Shown here: positions 1-56,127 of the stretch, one piece after another
Layout: each line of letters begins with the position of its first letter
Position numbering within the stretch: position 1 is the stretch's first letter
NCBI GenBank assembly: GCA_035771165.1
Contig: JAWNZC010000321.1
Location: forward strand, 2,083,501-2,147,500
Reading direction: 5' to 3'
Length of the DNA stretch: 64,000 bases
Source of the DNA: Paragorgia papillata
Taxonomy: Eukaryota > Cnidaria > Anthozoa > Scleralcyonacea > Coralliidae
Program-made: the position numbers and the translations under genes
The notes under the pieces: generated by a model
The model's input: only the letters and a program-made list of their open reading frames with translations
Told to the model about the DNA's origin: nothing
Database searches by the model: none

Positions 1-11
1 TAGTGGAGTCT

Positions 12-339
12 TGTAATGACAAACAAGAATCTACAATTGAGGTACAAAAGCGGATTTATTTTGATAGAATATTTTGCTTTAATAATATGTGTAACGTACC
101 GAGCTTCCCAATCAATAGACTTCACGACTTTATTTTAACAGTTTCGTTACTTTTATAACCTAGGCCTAAGTTGGTCGTTACAAACAAATAACCAAATATA
201 GAAATACAACTACTACGTATATACATGACCTATGTAAACGGGAAGGGTGTTACAGGAAAGGGAGCGTTTACCGCAATTTGCTATATCATGCTTTTACGCG
301 CTAATTCTGCTAACTAATTGTTTATTTACATTCGTCACA
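12..339 (-). repeat. Candidate 3' LTR of the decayed gypsy element
   Basis: Read on the minus strand, this stretch begins TGTGACGAATG and ends GTCATTACA, the TG...CA form of an LTR. An AATAAA lies near its 3' end. Just upstream of it, in the same orientation, is a purine-rich tract (rc of 340-353) that could be the polypurine primer. No second LTR is in the window for comparison, so the boundaries are inferred. Confidence 0.35.
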
Positions 340-427
340 CCATCCTCCTCTTTAAATGTTCTCGTCCCGAGGACATTGATGAATATCTTATATTCTAAAC
401 ATAACTATGTACACTATAAACTTAAAA

Positions 428-2853
428 CTAATAACCATAACGATCTGGGGGTCGTATGTTTTGTCTAAGTCTGGCAGGCCTTGCCCGTGGGATCTCCACT
501 TGTTGAGTTGCAACATCAACCACCTGAAACTCTCCTATTTCTCGAGCCGGGCAAACATTTTCGCCTGGTTGAAATAGGATATAACTTAACTTGAGCTGAT
601 CGTGGTGAACGACCGTCTCTTTGCCACCCCTCGATACAACTTTGTAGTTAACCCATAACCGTTTTGAAATCCAATAAAGTCCCACCCACTTATTGCCTAA
701 CTTCCAGCCTTTAGGTCGTTTTAACATGACTGACTGTCCCTCATGAAATGGACGCCAAGTGTTTGCCCCGTGGTTGCGTCCGGCCGGTTTCTCGGATGCT
801 TTGGAAATGTGTTCCTTTGCGATTCGTCGAACGTCGCGAAAGACCGATCTAACTGAGTGCAAGTAATGCTGCGTGTAGAAGGATTTGATAGGGGCATTCC
901 TAGTTCCAACTCTAATGGAAGTCGAGGAGCACGACCAAAAACAACTTCGTAAGGGGCTGTTCCTAACGAATCATGCCTGCTTGTGTTGTAAGCAAATGTA
1001 ATGCTGTCCAGCCACAAATCCCAATCATCCCTTCTGCTAGAAACAAAAGAGGAAAGCATGCCTTGGAGGGTTCTATTCTGCAGCTCGGTTTGACCGTCGC
1101 ATTGCGGATGGTATGCAGTTGTTGCCCATTGCGTTGCAAATTCCATGCATCAAATTGCTCCCTTGATCTGAGTGTAGTACAGCAGGTGGTCCAAATCGAG
1201 AAAATATTCTGCTTATCAAAATTGGCGCTACTGTGCTAGCTTTTTGGTCAGGAGTTGCAAATGCCTCGCACCACTTTGTAAAATGATCGACAACTACAAG
1301 GATGTGCTTATTGCCTCTACTGGTTTCTGGTGGTGGACCTATGTAATCCATGGCCCAGAATGTAAACGGCTCACCTACCGAAATAATGCCCATTGACGCT
1401 CGATTGTTGTTAACTGGCGAGTTGTTACGCGTACACACTGGATATTTCTTTACATACGTATCGACATCGTTACGAATACTAGGCCAATAAAAGCGCTTTC
1501 TCACCCTTTCCTCGGTGCGAGTAATTCCTAAGTGACCGGCAAAAGGATTGTCGTGAATAGCATTTAAAATTGTTTCTCGAAGAGCAGTTGGTACGATCAT
1601 TACGTAATTAGGGTAAGGTTGTCGATTACCAATGGACCTCACGAGCAATCCGTCTCGCGCGAAGAGACGATCATAATGTCGATACCAGGTTTTAAGATTG
1701 TGGTCGTCTGTGCTTGATATCTCTGGTTTTGGGAGCCCGGTCAATAATTTTCGAAAGTTGTGGGTCATTTTGCTGTGCTTCTATAAGATTAACCGAGGGG
1801 TTAACCGTTACGGCACAGGATTCTCCTGTTGGCGCATTTGGATGACGCGCATGGATGACGGGTGTTGTAACTAGAGCTCCAGTTGAGTCAGTTTTGAGTG
1901 GTTTGGTACCTTCTAGGGTTATTATGACAGTTCGACCGGTTGAAAGTTTAACGCGTATTTTAGTCCTTACTACGTTCGTGGGATTGCGAGTTGGAGAGTT
2001 GAGAGGCTTCACAAGGTTTCATTTCGGTCGCGCTACATTGGACCAGAGTATCGGAGTGCGACTGAACTAGTCGAGACAATGCATCAGCGTTGTTATGCAG
2101 GCGACCCGCCCTATGTACAACCGAAAAGTCGAATTCCTGTAGGTCCATTATCCATCGGGCTAAGCGGCCTTTAGGTTCCATGCTATGAAGCCACCGTAAC
2201 GCGTTATGGTCCGTAACAATTCGAAAATGACGCCCAAGCAAAGTAAACGCGAAACTGCTGAGTACCGAAAACGATAGCGTAAGCCTCTTTTTCAGTTGTA
2301 GAAAACTTTTTCTGTCGTGCAGAAAGGGCCTTTGACGCATATGCAACCACTTTTTCGAGCCCGTTATCGTCGATCTGTGATAAGATCGCGACTACACCGA
2401 AATCAGAAGCGTCTGTCTGGAGTATAAATTCGCGGTCGAACTTATAACATAAGATTGGCGCAGAACAAAGCAAAGATTTTCGCTGAGAGAAAGAGGTGTC
2501 GCATTCTTCTGTCCAGGAAATCGTTGTCTTTTCAGTGAGACGAACAAGTGGCGCAGCGACCGTCGCAAATCCTGGGATAAATTTTCTGTAATAGCCAGCG
2601 AGACCTAAAAAACTTATAATTTCTTTCACTGAATTTGGTCGAGGGATGTCGCTTACCGCCGCTATTTTAGTGGAGTCTGGCTGAATTCCGGACTTCGAAA
2701 TAACGTGTCCTAAAAATGCAACTTGCTGCGCTGCGATCTTATACTTCGACAATTTGACGCGGAGGTTGTGCTGTCTGTTTCTAATCGTTCACAATGTTCA
2801 TTGATGTCGCGACCGAAAACAATGACATCATCAAGGTAACACAAACGTTCATC
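428..2853 (-). mobile_element. Decayed Ty3/gypsy retrotransposon pol fragment
   Basis: Minus-strand pol remains read in order from 2853 down to 428. First comes the end of the reverse transcriptase with the YLDDVIVFG catalytic motif (about 2840-2810). The RT thumb and start of RNase H (LQTDASDFG) span 2752-2204, and the rest of RNase H (TDHNALRWL, NADALSR) spans 2346-1960. The integrase HHCC finger and core (FWAMDYIGP, LHSDQG) span 1768-1073. The core end (DGQTEL, carrying the last acidic residue) and the C-terminal part lie at 1146-428. These pieces fall in several frames, so there are at least five frameshifts. The 5' half (gag, protease, most of RT) is missing. The fragment cannot be active. 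It lies in the ATM intron upstream of the first visible exon, antisense to the gene. Confidence 0.9.
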
Positions 2854-2880
2854 TTAAAACATGAAAATTACATTGTTTAG

Positions 2881-46503
<43,623 letters not shown>

Positions 46504-46636
46504 ACAATCGCCCGGCTAAACATGTTCATATTTTAGTTTCTCTTTCATCGTCGTCACCCTCTGTCCTTTTCGACTCTCTTCCTTTCCTCTAATTCCTGCA
46601 TGCTAAATCATGCATACGATTATGTAAATTATCCGC

Positions 46637-46642
46637 ATTAAA
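46637..46642 (+). terminator. ATM: Candidate ATM polyadenylation signal
   Basis: ATTAAA 134 bp after the ATM stop. An AATAAA near 46833 is an alternative. Confidence 0.45.
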
Positions 46643-46699
46643 GACAGAAAAGAAAACGTATTAACTGACATAGAACTAGAAATACATGAACGCAATAAC

Positions 46700-49307
46700 C
46701 CCTCGCCCGCTTTTGCATGAATTTTTGTAAATACCCCCTGATAGAAACACTTGCGCTCTTTTTTATTGGGGGCCTGGAAATGGGCACTCCTGTTGATCAA
46801 AATATAGTTTTAATTCTAGTAGAATATTTGAAATAAAAAACCTGCAGTTTTAATAACTAATTTTTTTTGAAGAAAAAGGTAACGAGGAACAAAGAAAAAT
46901 TTAAGGATGATATTTCGTGAAAAATATTGAGATGAAGAAAATTGCAAGTCGCATCCACGGTTTGAACTCAACCATGTTACCGTGCAAGCCGACTATGTTA
47001 ACCACCGGACTACCGAGGCAGGCGGAAAAATTTTGTCAAAATATTAGGGTTAAATTTTACACTTCTTTCTTTCACGGAAAAACATCGCTACAGCATCTGA
47101 AAACATTTTTCAAAGGCACTGAATTGGTTGAAAACTATCAAACAGCTACCTGGCAGACTGTCACGGCAATATTCATTTAATGACATTTCAATGTGCTGAA
47201 ATTGTTTTCACCTACATGTTAATAAATATTTCAACAGCATTTGTACGTTTTACAAAAGAAAAATTGCTCCCTTTCCGATTTTTATGCCAATTATGGACAA
47301 GCTACGTTAGTCAAAAGTGGTTTTACAATAAGAAAACTATTTGAAAAAAGATATTAAGACGGCAGCCACAGATAAAAATATATAACAGGCAAGCAAACTA
47401 ACATGCAATGGATAAGTTTAAAATACTTTAGGGACACACAAAAGAGAAAACAAAATTAACAATGATAGGATATACATACGGAAACTCGAACAGTTTACTA
47501 CTAAATGTTTGTGATTACTGAGAGCGGTCGGCTCTATATTTTTATCGTAAACTTAAACCGTTTCGCCGGCCTTTATTTCTTCGTCGGTTTTCACTCTTGC
47601 TTTCTCCTCCTTTCGATCGCGAGTTTCGGTTTGACGGGTTTCCTTCTACTCAAGACGTTGTTTTGCTTTATACGTAGACGTTGATTTGTTTCGGTTCTTT
47701 CAAAAGTGATATACGTTTCCCCAAAACTCCTTTCTCAAGTCTTTTTGTCAAGAATAAATTATGTTGTTAGTTCAAATCTTTTTGTCAAGAACTATATTGT
47801 CCCCAGTGCCCCACAATCTTAACCGCGCATGGTCCGTCCACACATATATACAAATAAATAAATATTCAGATCACAGAAATTCGTTCGCATATCACGTTTG
47901 TCTACGCGTGTAAAACGACTCCGCGCGTGTCGACTTTAGCACCCTCACCGGGCTCCTGGCCTTCGGCCCTACGCCCGGGCTTGGGGATTATTTTAATTAT
48001 TTTGTTTAATATGTTCATAGTGAGTGTTCAATTAAAGTGCATGGCTCGACAGTCTAAATCATGAGAAATTTACTTTTTTCTTTCATGAAAAGTTTCGCAC
48101 AGGTCTCACGAGCTTCATTCTAGTTTATTTCATAGCTCTAGTGGTGGTCTTGATTAATGAAAAGTTTTTTACTTGCATGTAGCGCCTGCATATCTAGAGA
48201 AATCGTAAGCGGCAGATTTTATACAAATTTTGTTTTCTGGATCTATTGGAAAAATGATTTCTTCACTTTCAGACTTTTCAAAAAAACGTTTCAAAAAAGA
48301 CCATAGAGCTATGCAATGAACTAAACCGAAGCACAAATCTGCATTACAAAACGTTTTTCATGTGGAAAAATGAAATTTTGTATGAGTTAGACTATTGGAC
48401 CACGTTGAGTATTTTGTCAAATTTTGCAGTTTCTTTATTCACATTATTTTTTAAATAGAAAACATATATTACCGGGTTCTTTATGCAATGTGAAAATGAA
48501 AAACAGTGAAAGACAATTTTAGAGAAAAATGCTATAACTCCTGCTCTCAAAATCAATGATGGCGTAAAGTTTCAAATGTCAACATTGAATCCGTGGGCAG
48601 GTGATTGAGCATTACAACTATTTTTGGCCAAGATTGTGCGTGACCAGCATTACAGACGCTCATTGATGCAAAAAGACGGCGCTGAATAACTTCATATTGC
48701 ACACGGACTATGACATATAGGCTGTGTTGGGCTTTATTGGCCTTTCATCTTGAAAGTCTAGATGTTAAGGCTAAAATAAGGAGGTTTGAGTGGTACGCTA
48801 AAAAGATCTAGAATTTTGAGCGTTTTTGACCGAATATATACGTGACATAGAAAAAAATTACTCTCTTAATAATTTGCTTTTGCAACCTCGTGCCCCAGGT
48901 TCTTTAATAAAAGTGGGTAAGAGATTGTTGCTTGATACTATTGAAGAGTAAAGGCTCAGTTTAGACGTCGCCCTTGTGTCGAGTCAAATCTAATTATTTA
49001 GCTTAAATCCCATCACAAATTCATCACAAGTCCAACGTATGAAGACAATGTCAAATCTATAAAGTCCAACTCAGTTCCATTCTATGAGAGCATCATGGAT
49101 TATCTAACACAAGAATGGCGTGGATTCATACGATGGTTAAACGAGGCCAGTTCTATTGACCAGCACCATTTTGATTTAATTGACTTTATGTACTTCATAT
49201 AAGGTAATTAATCACATAAAGATCTGATAAATATATAATACCCTGGATACCAGAGATTCGTTTGTATTCGATTCATGCATGGGTTAAATATTAATATATA
49301 TTGGGGT
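46700..49307. other. Intergenic sequence, no gene recognised
   Basis: AT-rich with scattered short ORFs that show no family motif. A GC-rich palindromic knot (CCGGGCTCCTGGCCTTCGGC) lies at 47949-47980. Confidence 0.5.
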
Positions 49308-50885
49308 GTGCAAACTTGGGTGGAGTGGACAAACTCGGGTGGTGTGGACAAACTCAGGTGGAGTGGCCAAACTTGGGTGGAGTGGACAAACTTGGGTGAC
49401 GTGGGTAAACTCGGGTGGAGTGGACAAACTCGGGTGGAGTGGGCAAACTCGGGTGGAGTGGCCAAACTCGGGTGGAGTGGGCAAACTCGGGTGGAGTGGA
49501 CAAACTTGGGTGGAGTGGACAAACTCGGGTGGAGTGGACAAACTCGGGTGGAGTGGCCAAACTCGGGTGGAGTGGACAAACTCGGGTGGAGTGGGCAAAC
49601 TCGGGTGGTGTGGACAAACTCGGGTGGAGTGGCCAAACTCGGGTGGAGTGGACAAACTCGGGTGGAGTGGACAAACTCGGGTGGAGTGGACAAACTCGGG
49701 TGGAGTGGGCAAACTCGGGTGGAGTGGCCAAACTCGGGTGGAGTGGACAAACTCGGGTGGAGTGGGCAAACTCGGGTGGTGTGGACAAACTCGGGTGGAG
49801 TGGCCAAACTCGGGTGGAGTGGACAAACTCGGGTGGAGTGGACAAACTTGGGTGGAGTGGGTAAACTCGGGTGGAGTGGACAAACTTGGGTGGAGTGGAC
49901 AAACTCAGGTGGAGTGGACAAACTCGGGTGGAGTGGACAAACTCGGGTGGAGTGGACAAACTTGGGTGGAGTGGACAAACTCGGGTGGAGTGGACAAACT
50001 TGGGTGGAGTGGACAAACTCAGGTGGAGTGGACAAACTCGGGTGGAGTGGACAAACTTGGGTGGAGTGGGTAAACTCGGGTGGAGTGGACAAACTTGGGT
50101 GGAGTGGACAAACTCGGGTGGAGTGGACAAACTCAGGTGGAGTGGACAAACTTGGGTGGAGTGGACAAACTTGGGTGGAGTGGGTAAACTCGGGTGGAGT
50201 GGGCAAACTCGGGTGGAGTGGACAAACTCAGGTGGAGTGGACAAACTCGGGTGGAGTGGACAAACTTGGGTGGAGTGGACAAACTCAGGTGGAGTGGACA
50301 AACTCGGGTGGAGTGGGCAAACTCGGGTGGAGTGGACAAACTTGGGTGGAGTGGGTAAACTCGGGTGGAGTGGACAAACTCGGGTGGAGTGGGCAAACTC
50401 GGGTGGTGTGGACAAACTCAGGTGGAGTGGCCAAACTCGGGTGGAGTGGACAAACTTGGGTGGCGTGGGTAAACTCGGGTGGAGTGGACAAACTTGGGTG
50501 GAGTGGGCAAACTTGGGTGGAGTGGACAAACTCAGGTGGAGTGGACAAACTCGGGTGGAGTGGACAAACTTGGGTGGAGTGGGTAAACTCGGGTGGAGTG
50601 GACAAACTTGGGTGGAGTGGGCAAACTCGGGTGGAGTGGGCAAACTTGGGTGGAGTGGGCAAACTTGGGTGGAGTGGGCAAACTTGGGTGGAGTGGGCAA
50701 ACTCGGGTGGAGTGGGCAAACTTGGGTGGAGTGGGCAAACTTGGGTGGAGTGGGCAAACTCGGGTGGAGTGGGCAAACTTGGGTGGAGTGGGCAAACTTG
50801 GGTGGAGTGGGCAAACTTGGGTGGAGTGGGCAAACTCGGGTGGAGTGGGCAAACTTGTGTGGAGTGGGCAAACTCGGGTGGTGTT
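49308..50885 (+). repeat. 19-bp minisatellite, about 83 units
   Basis: The unit AAACTCGGGTGGAGTGGAC has variable positions (C/T at 6, A/C/G at 18 and so on). 1578 bp / 19 is about 83. No stop arises in any of the three frames of the + strand or in the minus-strand frames. This explains the overlapping 149- to 576-codon ORFs. None has a unique sequence, so I do not call them genes. Confidence 0.95.
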
Positions 50886-51526
50886 ACTGGAGTGGGCAAG
50901 AAAGTGTTACTTGGGCCACAGACTGCACAGAGTTGCCTGTGGAGTACGCTAAAGGTTTTCATCTTAATAACGAGGCAGCACTTTACTTGCGATAGTAACT
51001 TCTAGTCATATTCGTATTCTCCACACTTTGGCGCATATAACAAGCCGGAAAAATAATTTGCCTTGAGTTGACCTTTAAGTTTTTGAGTAATTTTCTTTTT
51101 TTTTTGTTAGTAAGTGTGTGTAATTAATTTTAAGAAAGCAAACTTGCTTTTATTTGAAAGATAATCGTGGTGCAAGCACGCTATAAAATTTCTACATCGG
51201 TACCGTAAATATAATTTAAAAGATATATTGGAGTTTGAAGTTGAATTAATGAGCACTTTCCGAGTGTCACCCGAAGCTTACTCGAGCAGGTCTGTGACGT
51301 CGAGCAGGTCGGTGACATTTGCCATCGTGCCTGTCAAACTTGTTCAGAATCTACTTCATTTTACCACGGAACAAACTGGAATTTGTAACAACCCTGTGTT
51401 ATTTTATATAGATATCCACTTGTAGATCATACATTGTGTCACTGATATATATTTCCAAGAACTGGATCGAAAATGGCTCGCAATTGGCATTAAAAATATT
51501 ATAATTTGTGTCGTTTACAACAGATA

Positions 51527-51655
51527 AAACTCAGGTGGAGTGGCCAAACTCGGGTGGAGTGGACAAACTTGGGTGGAGTGGGCAAACTCCACCCAAGTTT
51601 GCCCACTCCACCCAAGTTTGAACACTCCACCCGAGTTTGCCCACTCCACCCAAGA
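51527..51655. repeat. Head-to-head copies of the 19-bp minisatellite
   Basis: About three units in forward orientation (to GGGCAAACT) are followed at once by about four in reverse (CCACCCAAGTTTGCCC), forming a palindrome. It lies just upstream of the LINE ORF1. Confidence 0.9.
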
Positions 51656-51742
51656 ATTTGTTTCTGTCATCAGTCAAATATAAGGAAGCACTGAAAATCC
51701 TAAGCGAACGATTTTCATTGATTTTCCAACGAGATAAGTGTT

Positions 51743-53246
51743 ATGGATGAAAGTAATTCATCTGCTGTAAACGAAACGTACAAATTGATTGCAGTTGGTG
51801 AAGGCTTGTGCTGGAATAGTTCTTTAAGTGATTTAAAGCAATTTGTCGCTAACCACCTAAAGCTTAGTGGCAAATGGTCTTCGCCTGGTGGACATGTCAA
51901 ACTTTTTACAGGTGAGAACATTAACTTAAAATGGGATGGCCCGATTAAGAAGAAGATATCACTATTGGGACAAACGAATGAGATTGAAACAAAGCTTAGT
52001 CAACTGGCAAACTCTGTGATAGGTGAAACTGAGCAGATTGACATATTAACCGAGGACGATCTTAGTGGTGAACAACACCGCGAAGAAGAAGACGAAGTTG
52101 AAAACATCTCTACCTTATGCCGAAATTTCAATCATTGAAAGATTTAGTGATATTGATAACCAAATCAGAAATCTCGAGGCTAGATTTTCTGACAAGGTTG
52201 ATATCATTTCTAATGATTTGAATAATCTTAAGAAATCGTTAATGAATGAGGATGTCAAACAGTATACAAATGCGCTTGAACAAGAAAATAGTAGACTGAA
52301 AGAACAAAATCTACTTCTAACAGAGAGACTAAATACGGTCTCGTATGTTATGTCAGATCTGAATACAAAAATCAAAGATCTTGAAAACGAGAAAGCATCT
52401 CTAGTAACGACCATCAAGATTATCAATAATGAATATCGTCAAGGGGATACTATAGCTGACACACGTAATGAGCCTACAATTACGCAGTCTACGCTACATT
52501 CGAAGACAAGTTGTTCCAAAGACCAAACCAGTCAATCTGAAATGATTGAAGTAGTTTCATCCGAGGACGACGACGACGAAGAAAATTCAGAATCAAAGCC
52601 AAAGAAAAAGAAGAAGAAGAAAAGTAAGAAATCAATTATGCTAAAAAATGCAAATCTGAACGCAATCCCTCAAAATCCAGTCCCTCAAAATCCAGTCATG
52701 CAAGAAAATGCAAATCAGAATGAAGATGTCGACTTGCAGAATAAAAAATCAAAAAAGAAAACCACCGTAGTAGTCGGAGACTCCATCGTGAAGAATGTAC
52801 AAGGTTGGCGATTATCTGATTCTAATAATCATGTTGTAGTTAAGAGCTTCGCTGGCTCTACTATCTCTGATATGGAGGACTATCTAAAGCCAATTATTCG
52901 CAGGGAACCCAGCAAAATTATTTTACATGTTGGGACTAATGATATAAACCAGTTGACCCCACAACAAGTGGCTGAAGGAGTTGCTAATCTTGGAACTCAA
53001 ATCAGTGAAGATTCCCCAACAACTAAGGTAACTTTATCAGGTATTTTACCCAGAACTGACAAGCCCGGATTGTCGAGTAAAATTAAGGTAACTAACGGAA
53101 TTATTAAATCGTTTTGTCAACACAACAAATGGGACTATTTAGATCATAAGACCATTGACTCATCTTGCTTAAATGCTAGAGGTTTACACTTAAACCGAAA
53201 AGGAACTATTGTTGTTGCAAAAAAACATTACTCATTATATTGTTAA
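51743..53246 (+). CDS. LINE ORF1: coiled coil and SGNH-hydrolase (esterase) domain, one frameshift
   Basis: It starts at ATG 51743 with a short N-terminal module (GEGLCWNSSLSDLKQFVANH, SPGGHVKLF). A frame change between about 52100 and 52135 is needed to continue. The second part has a coiled coil (ALEQENSRLKEQNLLLTERL) and an Asp/Glu tract followed by a Lys run. It ends in an SGNH domain: VVVGDSIVKNV (block I, catalytic Ser), GSTISDM, ILHVGTNDINQL (block III, Asn) and GLHLNRKG (block V, D/x-H region). ORF1 esterases of this kind are known in CR1/L2-like LINEs. It stops 7 bp before ORF2. Confidence 0.85.
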
Positions 53247-53253
53247 CAATTGA

Positions 53254-56127
53254 TTGGCGGACACAGGTAATTCAAATAAGCTTGATTATTCCACAGAACA
53301 GCACAAATCCAATTCTAATATATCAACACAATATGATTTTGGTATATCGAAACTCAAGGGCTTCAAAATTGCTTCCTTAAACATTGCAAGTTTATTAAAA
53401 CATATTGATCAGTTGCGGCTAAATATGAAAGAGCAAACCATAGATGTCTTAGCTTTAAATGAAACACGACTTGATAGTACCATCAGTAATTATGAAATTG
53501 CAGTTAATAACTATACAATTATTCGTCGTGATAGAACAAGACATGGCGGAGGTGTTGCAATATATATTCGAAATGCAATTGAGTATAAAATTCGAGATGA
53601 TCTAAATGATGATGCTCTTGAGTTTCTGTGTATTGAAATCAATAAACCTAAAATTAAACCTTTCCTTATATCAACATGGTATAGGCCTCCTAATACTCCT
53701 ATTGAACTTTTTGAAAAATTCCATGGTATTATAGATAGAATTGAGTCACTACACATTGAATCGAACATTATCGGTGATTTCAATTGTAATGTTGCAGCCG
53801 ACATAATTGATAATAATACAAAGCACTTACTTGATTTATGCAAATCGTATCAATATAGCCAACTTATTCAGGAACCAACACGGATCACTAGCAGTTCTTC
53901 TACACAAATCGACCTTTTTCTCACAAATGAACCCAGTAAATTTTCGGTATCAGGAGTTAAACATATTGGAATAAGTGATCATAGTTTAATTTATGCTTCT
54001 AGAAAACATTGCAGCCCATGCAGATCTAATCCCAAAATTATTCAAAATCGTTATTACAAACATTTCAATATTGACAATTTTAAGCGTGATATTGATTTAG
54101 CTGCTTGGCAGTCAATAATATCAGTCACTGATCCTATTAAGGCTTGGGATCTTTGGAAATCCACATTTCTTCGTATTGCGGACTTACATGCTCCGATTAA
54201 AAAAAGGCGAGTTAGGACTACTTGTGCACCCTGGCTAACTACTGAGATCAAACACTTAATGTGGGAGAGAGATCGATTGAAACGAATTGCTGTAGTAACC
54301 AACGAGGAATCCGCTTGGTTTAGTTTCAAAAATCTTAAAAATCAAGTTAACTTTGAAATTAGAGAAAACAAGATCCAATATTACAACTCGTTTTTTAATG
54401 ATAATCTTGGACAGTGCAAGAATACCTGGAAAGGTATTAATTCTATATTATCTAAGAATAAAAACGTTACTCATACGGAGAAGGTTTTGATTGATGATAT
54501 TGAAATCAATGACCCGGTGGAGGTTAGCAATGCTTTCAATAAACACTTCACTGGTATCGGACCAAAATTGGCGGCCAAAATTCCAGCCAATCTGAATATA
54601 AACTATGATCATATTCATAAACCCGATAATGAATTTGAACTCCGGGTAGTGAGCAATTTAGAAGTTTCAAAATTAGTTGATAAACTATCAACGCGTAAAG
54701 CCAATGGTCTAGATAACATTCCAGCTTGTTTATTGAAAGCAAGTGCACCAACCACGATAGGCTCGCTGACGTATATTATTAATTTAGTAATCCACACTGG
54801 CACTATTCCACCCGACTGGAAAAGAGCTAGGGTAACTCGTATTCATAAAGAAGATTGTAAAATGGATCCCAATAATTATAGGCCTATATCTGTGCTATCA
54901 GTGATTGCAAAAATCTTCGAAAAAGTTATTTTTGATCAAACCTACGATTTTCTAAGTAATAATAAACTTCTTTCGGATTCACAATCCGGTTTCAGGCCTT
55001 TGCACTCCACTTTAACAGCACTACTAGATATTACTGATAAATGGTATACCAATATGGACAATGGATTGATCAATGCTATACTTTTCATCGATTTAAAAAA
55101 GGCATTTGATACCATTGACCATGATATTCTTTTAAATAAATTATCTCGATACGGTTTCAAAAATTTAACTGAACGTACTCAAATAACTTTTGTAAATAAT
55201 ATTCCGTCTGATAGCGCTGATATAACATGTGGAGTTCCTCAAGGATCTATTTTAGGACCATTATTATTCTTACTATACATTAATGACTTACCAAATTGCA
55301 ATTTGATATCTGATGGTCATCTATATGCTGATGATACTAGTTTGACATACGCGGATAAAGACATTAATCAACTTTTCTCCGTTATGAATAATGACTTACA
55401 TACACTTAAAAACTGGCTCAACATGAACAAACTCAGTTTAAACGCACTTAAAACAAAATGTATGTTCATCGCTACTCGACACAAACTAGCTACCTTACCA
55501 AATCAACCTGATGTTGCCATCGATGGCAATCAAATTGAACGAGTAAAGTCGTATAAATGTTTAGGTTTGGAGCTTGATGAGTGTTTGATGTGGGATGATC
55601 ATATTTCGAAGATTACTTCAAGAGTGGCCAAAGTAATTGGAGTACTAAGGAGATTAAAATCATTTCTCCCACGTCCAATCCTAATCTTAATCTATAAATC
55701 CTTAATTCAACCACATTTCGACTATTGTAGCAGTGTCTGGGGTAACTTAGGTAAAGGTCTGGAACAAAAACTCCAACGATTACAAAATCGGGCCGCTCGT
55801 ATTATCAATGGATCTGATTATAGTGTTCGGTCACATGAAATTCTGACCGAATTAAATTGGCCCAATCTAGAAGAAAGACGGTCTCAGCAATTCAGAACGC
55901 TCATGTATAAAACAATCAATAAAATGGTACCAGAATATTTTTCTAATAAATTTACTTCGGTTAATTCGGTTCATAGTCATAATTCACGAGGTTCAGATTC
56001 TAAACTATTTGTTCCGAGACCTTTAACTGAGGCACTCAAGAAAAGCTTTACATATCGAGGAACTGTTCTGTGGAATAGCTTACCTGTGGAGGCAATTAAT
56101 GCTAAATCAATTGCTGAATATAAATAA
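53254..56127 (+). CDS. LINE ORF2: APE endonuclease and reverse transcriptase
   Basis: An open frame of 957 codons. Endonuclease motifs: SLNIASLLKHID (about residue 45), LALNETRLD, HGGGVAIYIR, IGDFNCNV (about 174), GISDHSLIYA (about 241). RT motifs: NYRPISVLS, FIDLKKAFDTIDHDIL, CGVPQGSILGPLLFLLYIND and YADDTSLTY (about 691). A C-terminal LQNRAARIING region follows. The first codon after the upstream stop is TTG, and no ATG precedes the endonuclease. RT motif YGF-LTERTQ seems shortened relative to relatives, where a YLxxR stretch is usual. It is otherwise intact. Confidence 0.9.
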   Translation: MADTGNSNKLDYSTEQHKSNSNISTQYDFGISKLKGFKIASLNIASLLKHIDQLRLNMKEQTIDVLALNETRLDSTISNYEIAVNNYTIIRRDRTRHGGGVAIYIRNAIEYKIRDDLNDDALEFLCIEINKPKIKPFLISTWYRPPNTPIELFEKFHGIIDRIESLHIESNIIGDFNCNVAADIIDNNTKHLLDLCKSYQYSQLIQEPTRITSSSSTQIDLFLTNEPSKFSVSGVKHIGISDHSLIYASRKHCSPCRSNPKIIQNRYYKHFNIDNFKRDIDLAAWQSIISVTDPIKAWDLWKSTFLRIADLHAPIKKRRVRTTCAPWLTTEIKHLMWERDRLKRIAVVTNEESAWFSFKNLKNQVNFEIRENKIQYYNSFFNDNLGQCKNTWKGINSILSKNKNVTHTEKVLIDDIEINDPVEVSNAFNKHFTGIGPKLAAKIPANLNINYDHIHKPDNEFELRVVSNLEVSKLVDKLSTRKANGLDNIPACLLKASAPTTIGSLTYIINLVIHTGTIPPDWKRARVTRIHKEDCKMDPNNYRPISVLSVIAKIFEKVIFDQTYDFLSNNKLLSDSQSGFRPLHSTLTALLDITDKWYTNMDNGLINAILFIDLKKAFDTIDHDILLNKLSRYGFKNLTERTQITFVNNIPSDSADITCGVPQGSILGPLLFLLYINDLPNCNLISDGHLYADDTSLTYADKDINQLFSVMNNDLHTLKNWLNMNKLSLNALKTKCMFIATRHKLATLPNQPDVAIDGNQIERVKSYKCLGLELDECLMWDDHISKITSRVAKVIGVLRRLKSFLPRPILILIYKSLIQPHFDYCSSVWGNLGKGLEQKLQRLQNRAARIINGSDYSVRSHEILTELNWPNLEERRSQQFRTLMYKTINKMVPEYFSNKFTSVNSVHSHNSRGSDSKLFVPRPLTEALKKSFTYRGTVLWNSLPVEAINAKSIAEYK

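Noticed and set aside
49275..51005. Long ORFs of up to 576 codons on both strands
   Set aside because: They are products of the stop-free 19-bp minisatellite. All frames give the same periodic peptide and there is no unique sequence.
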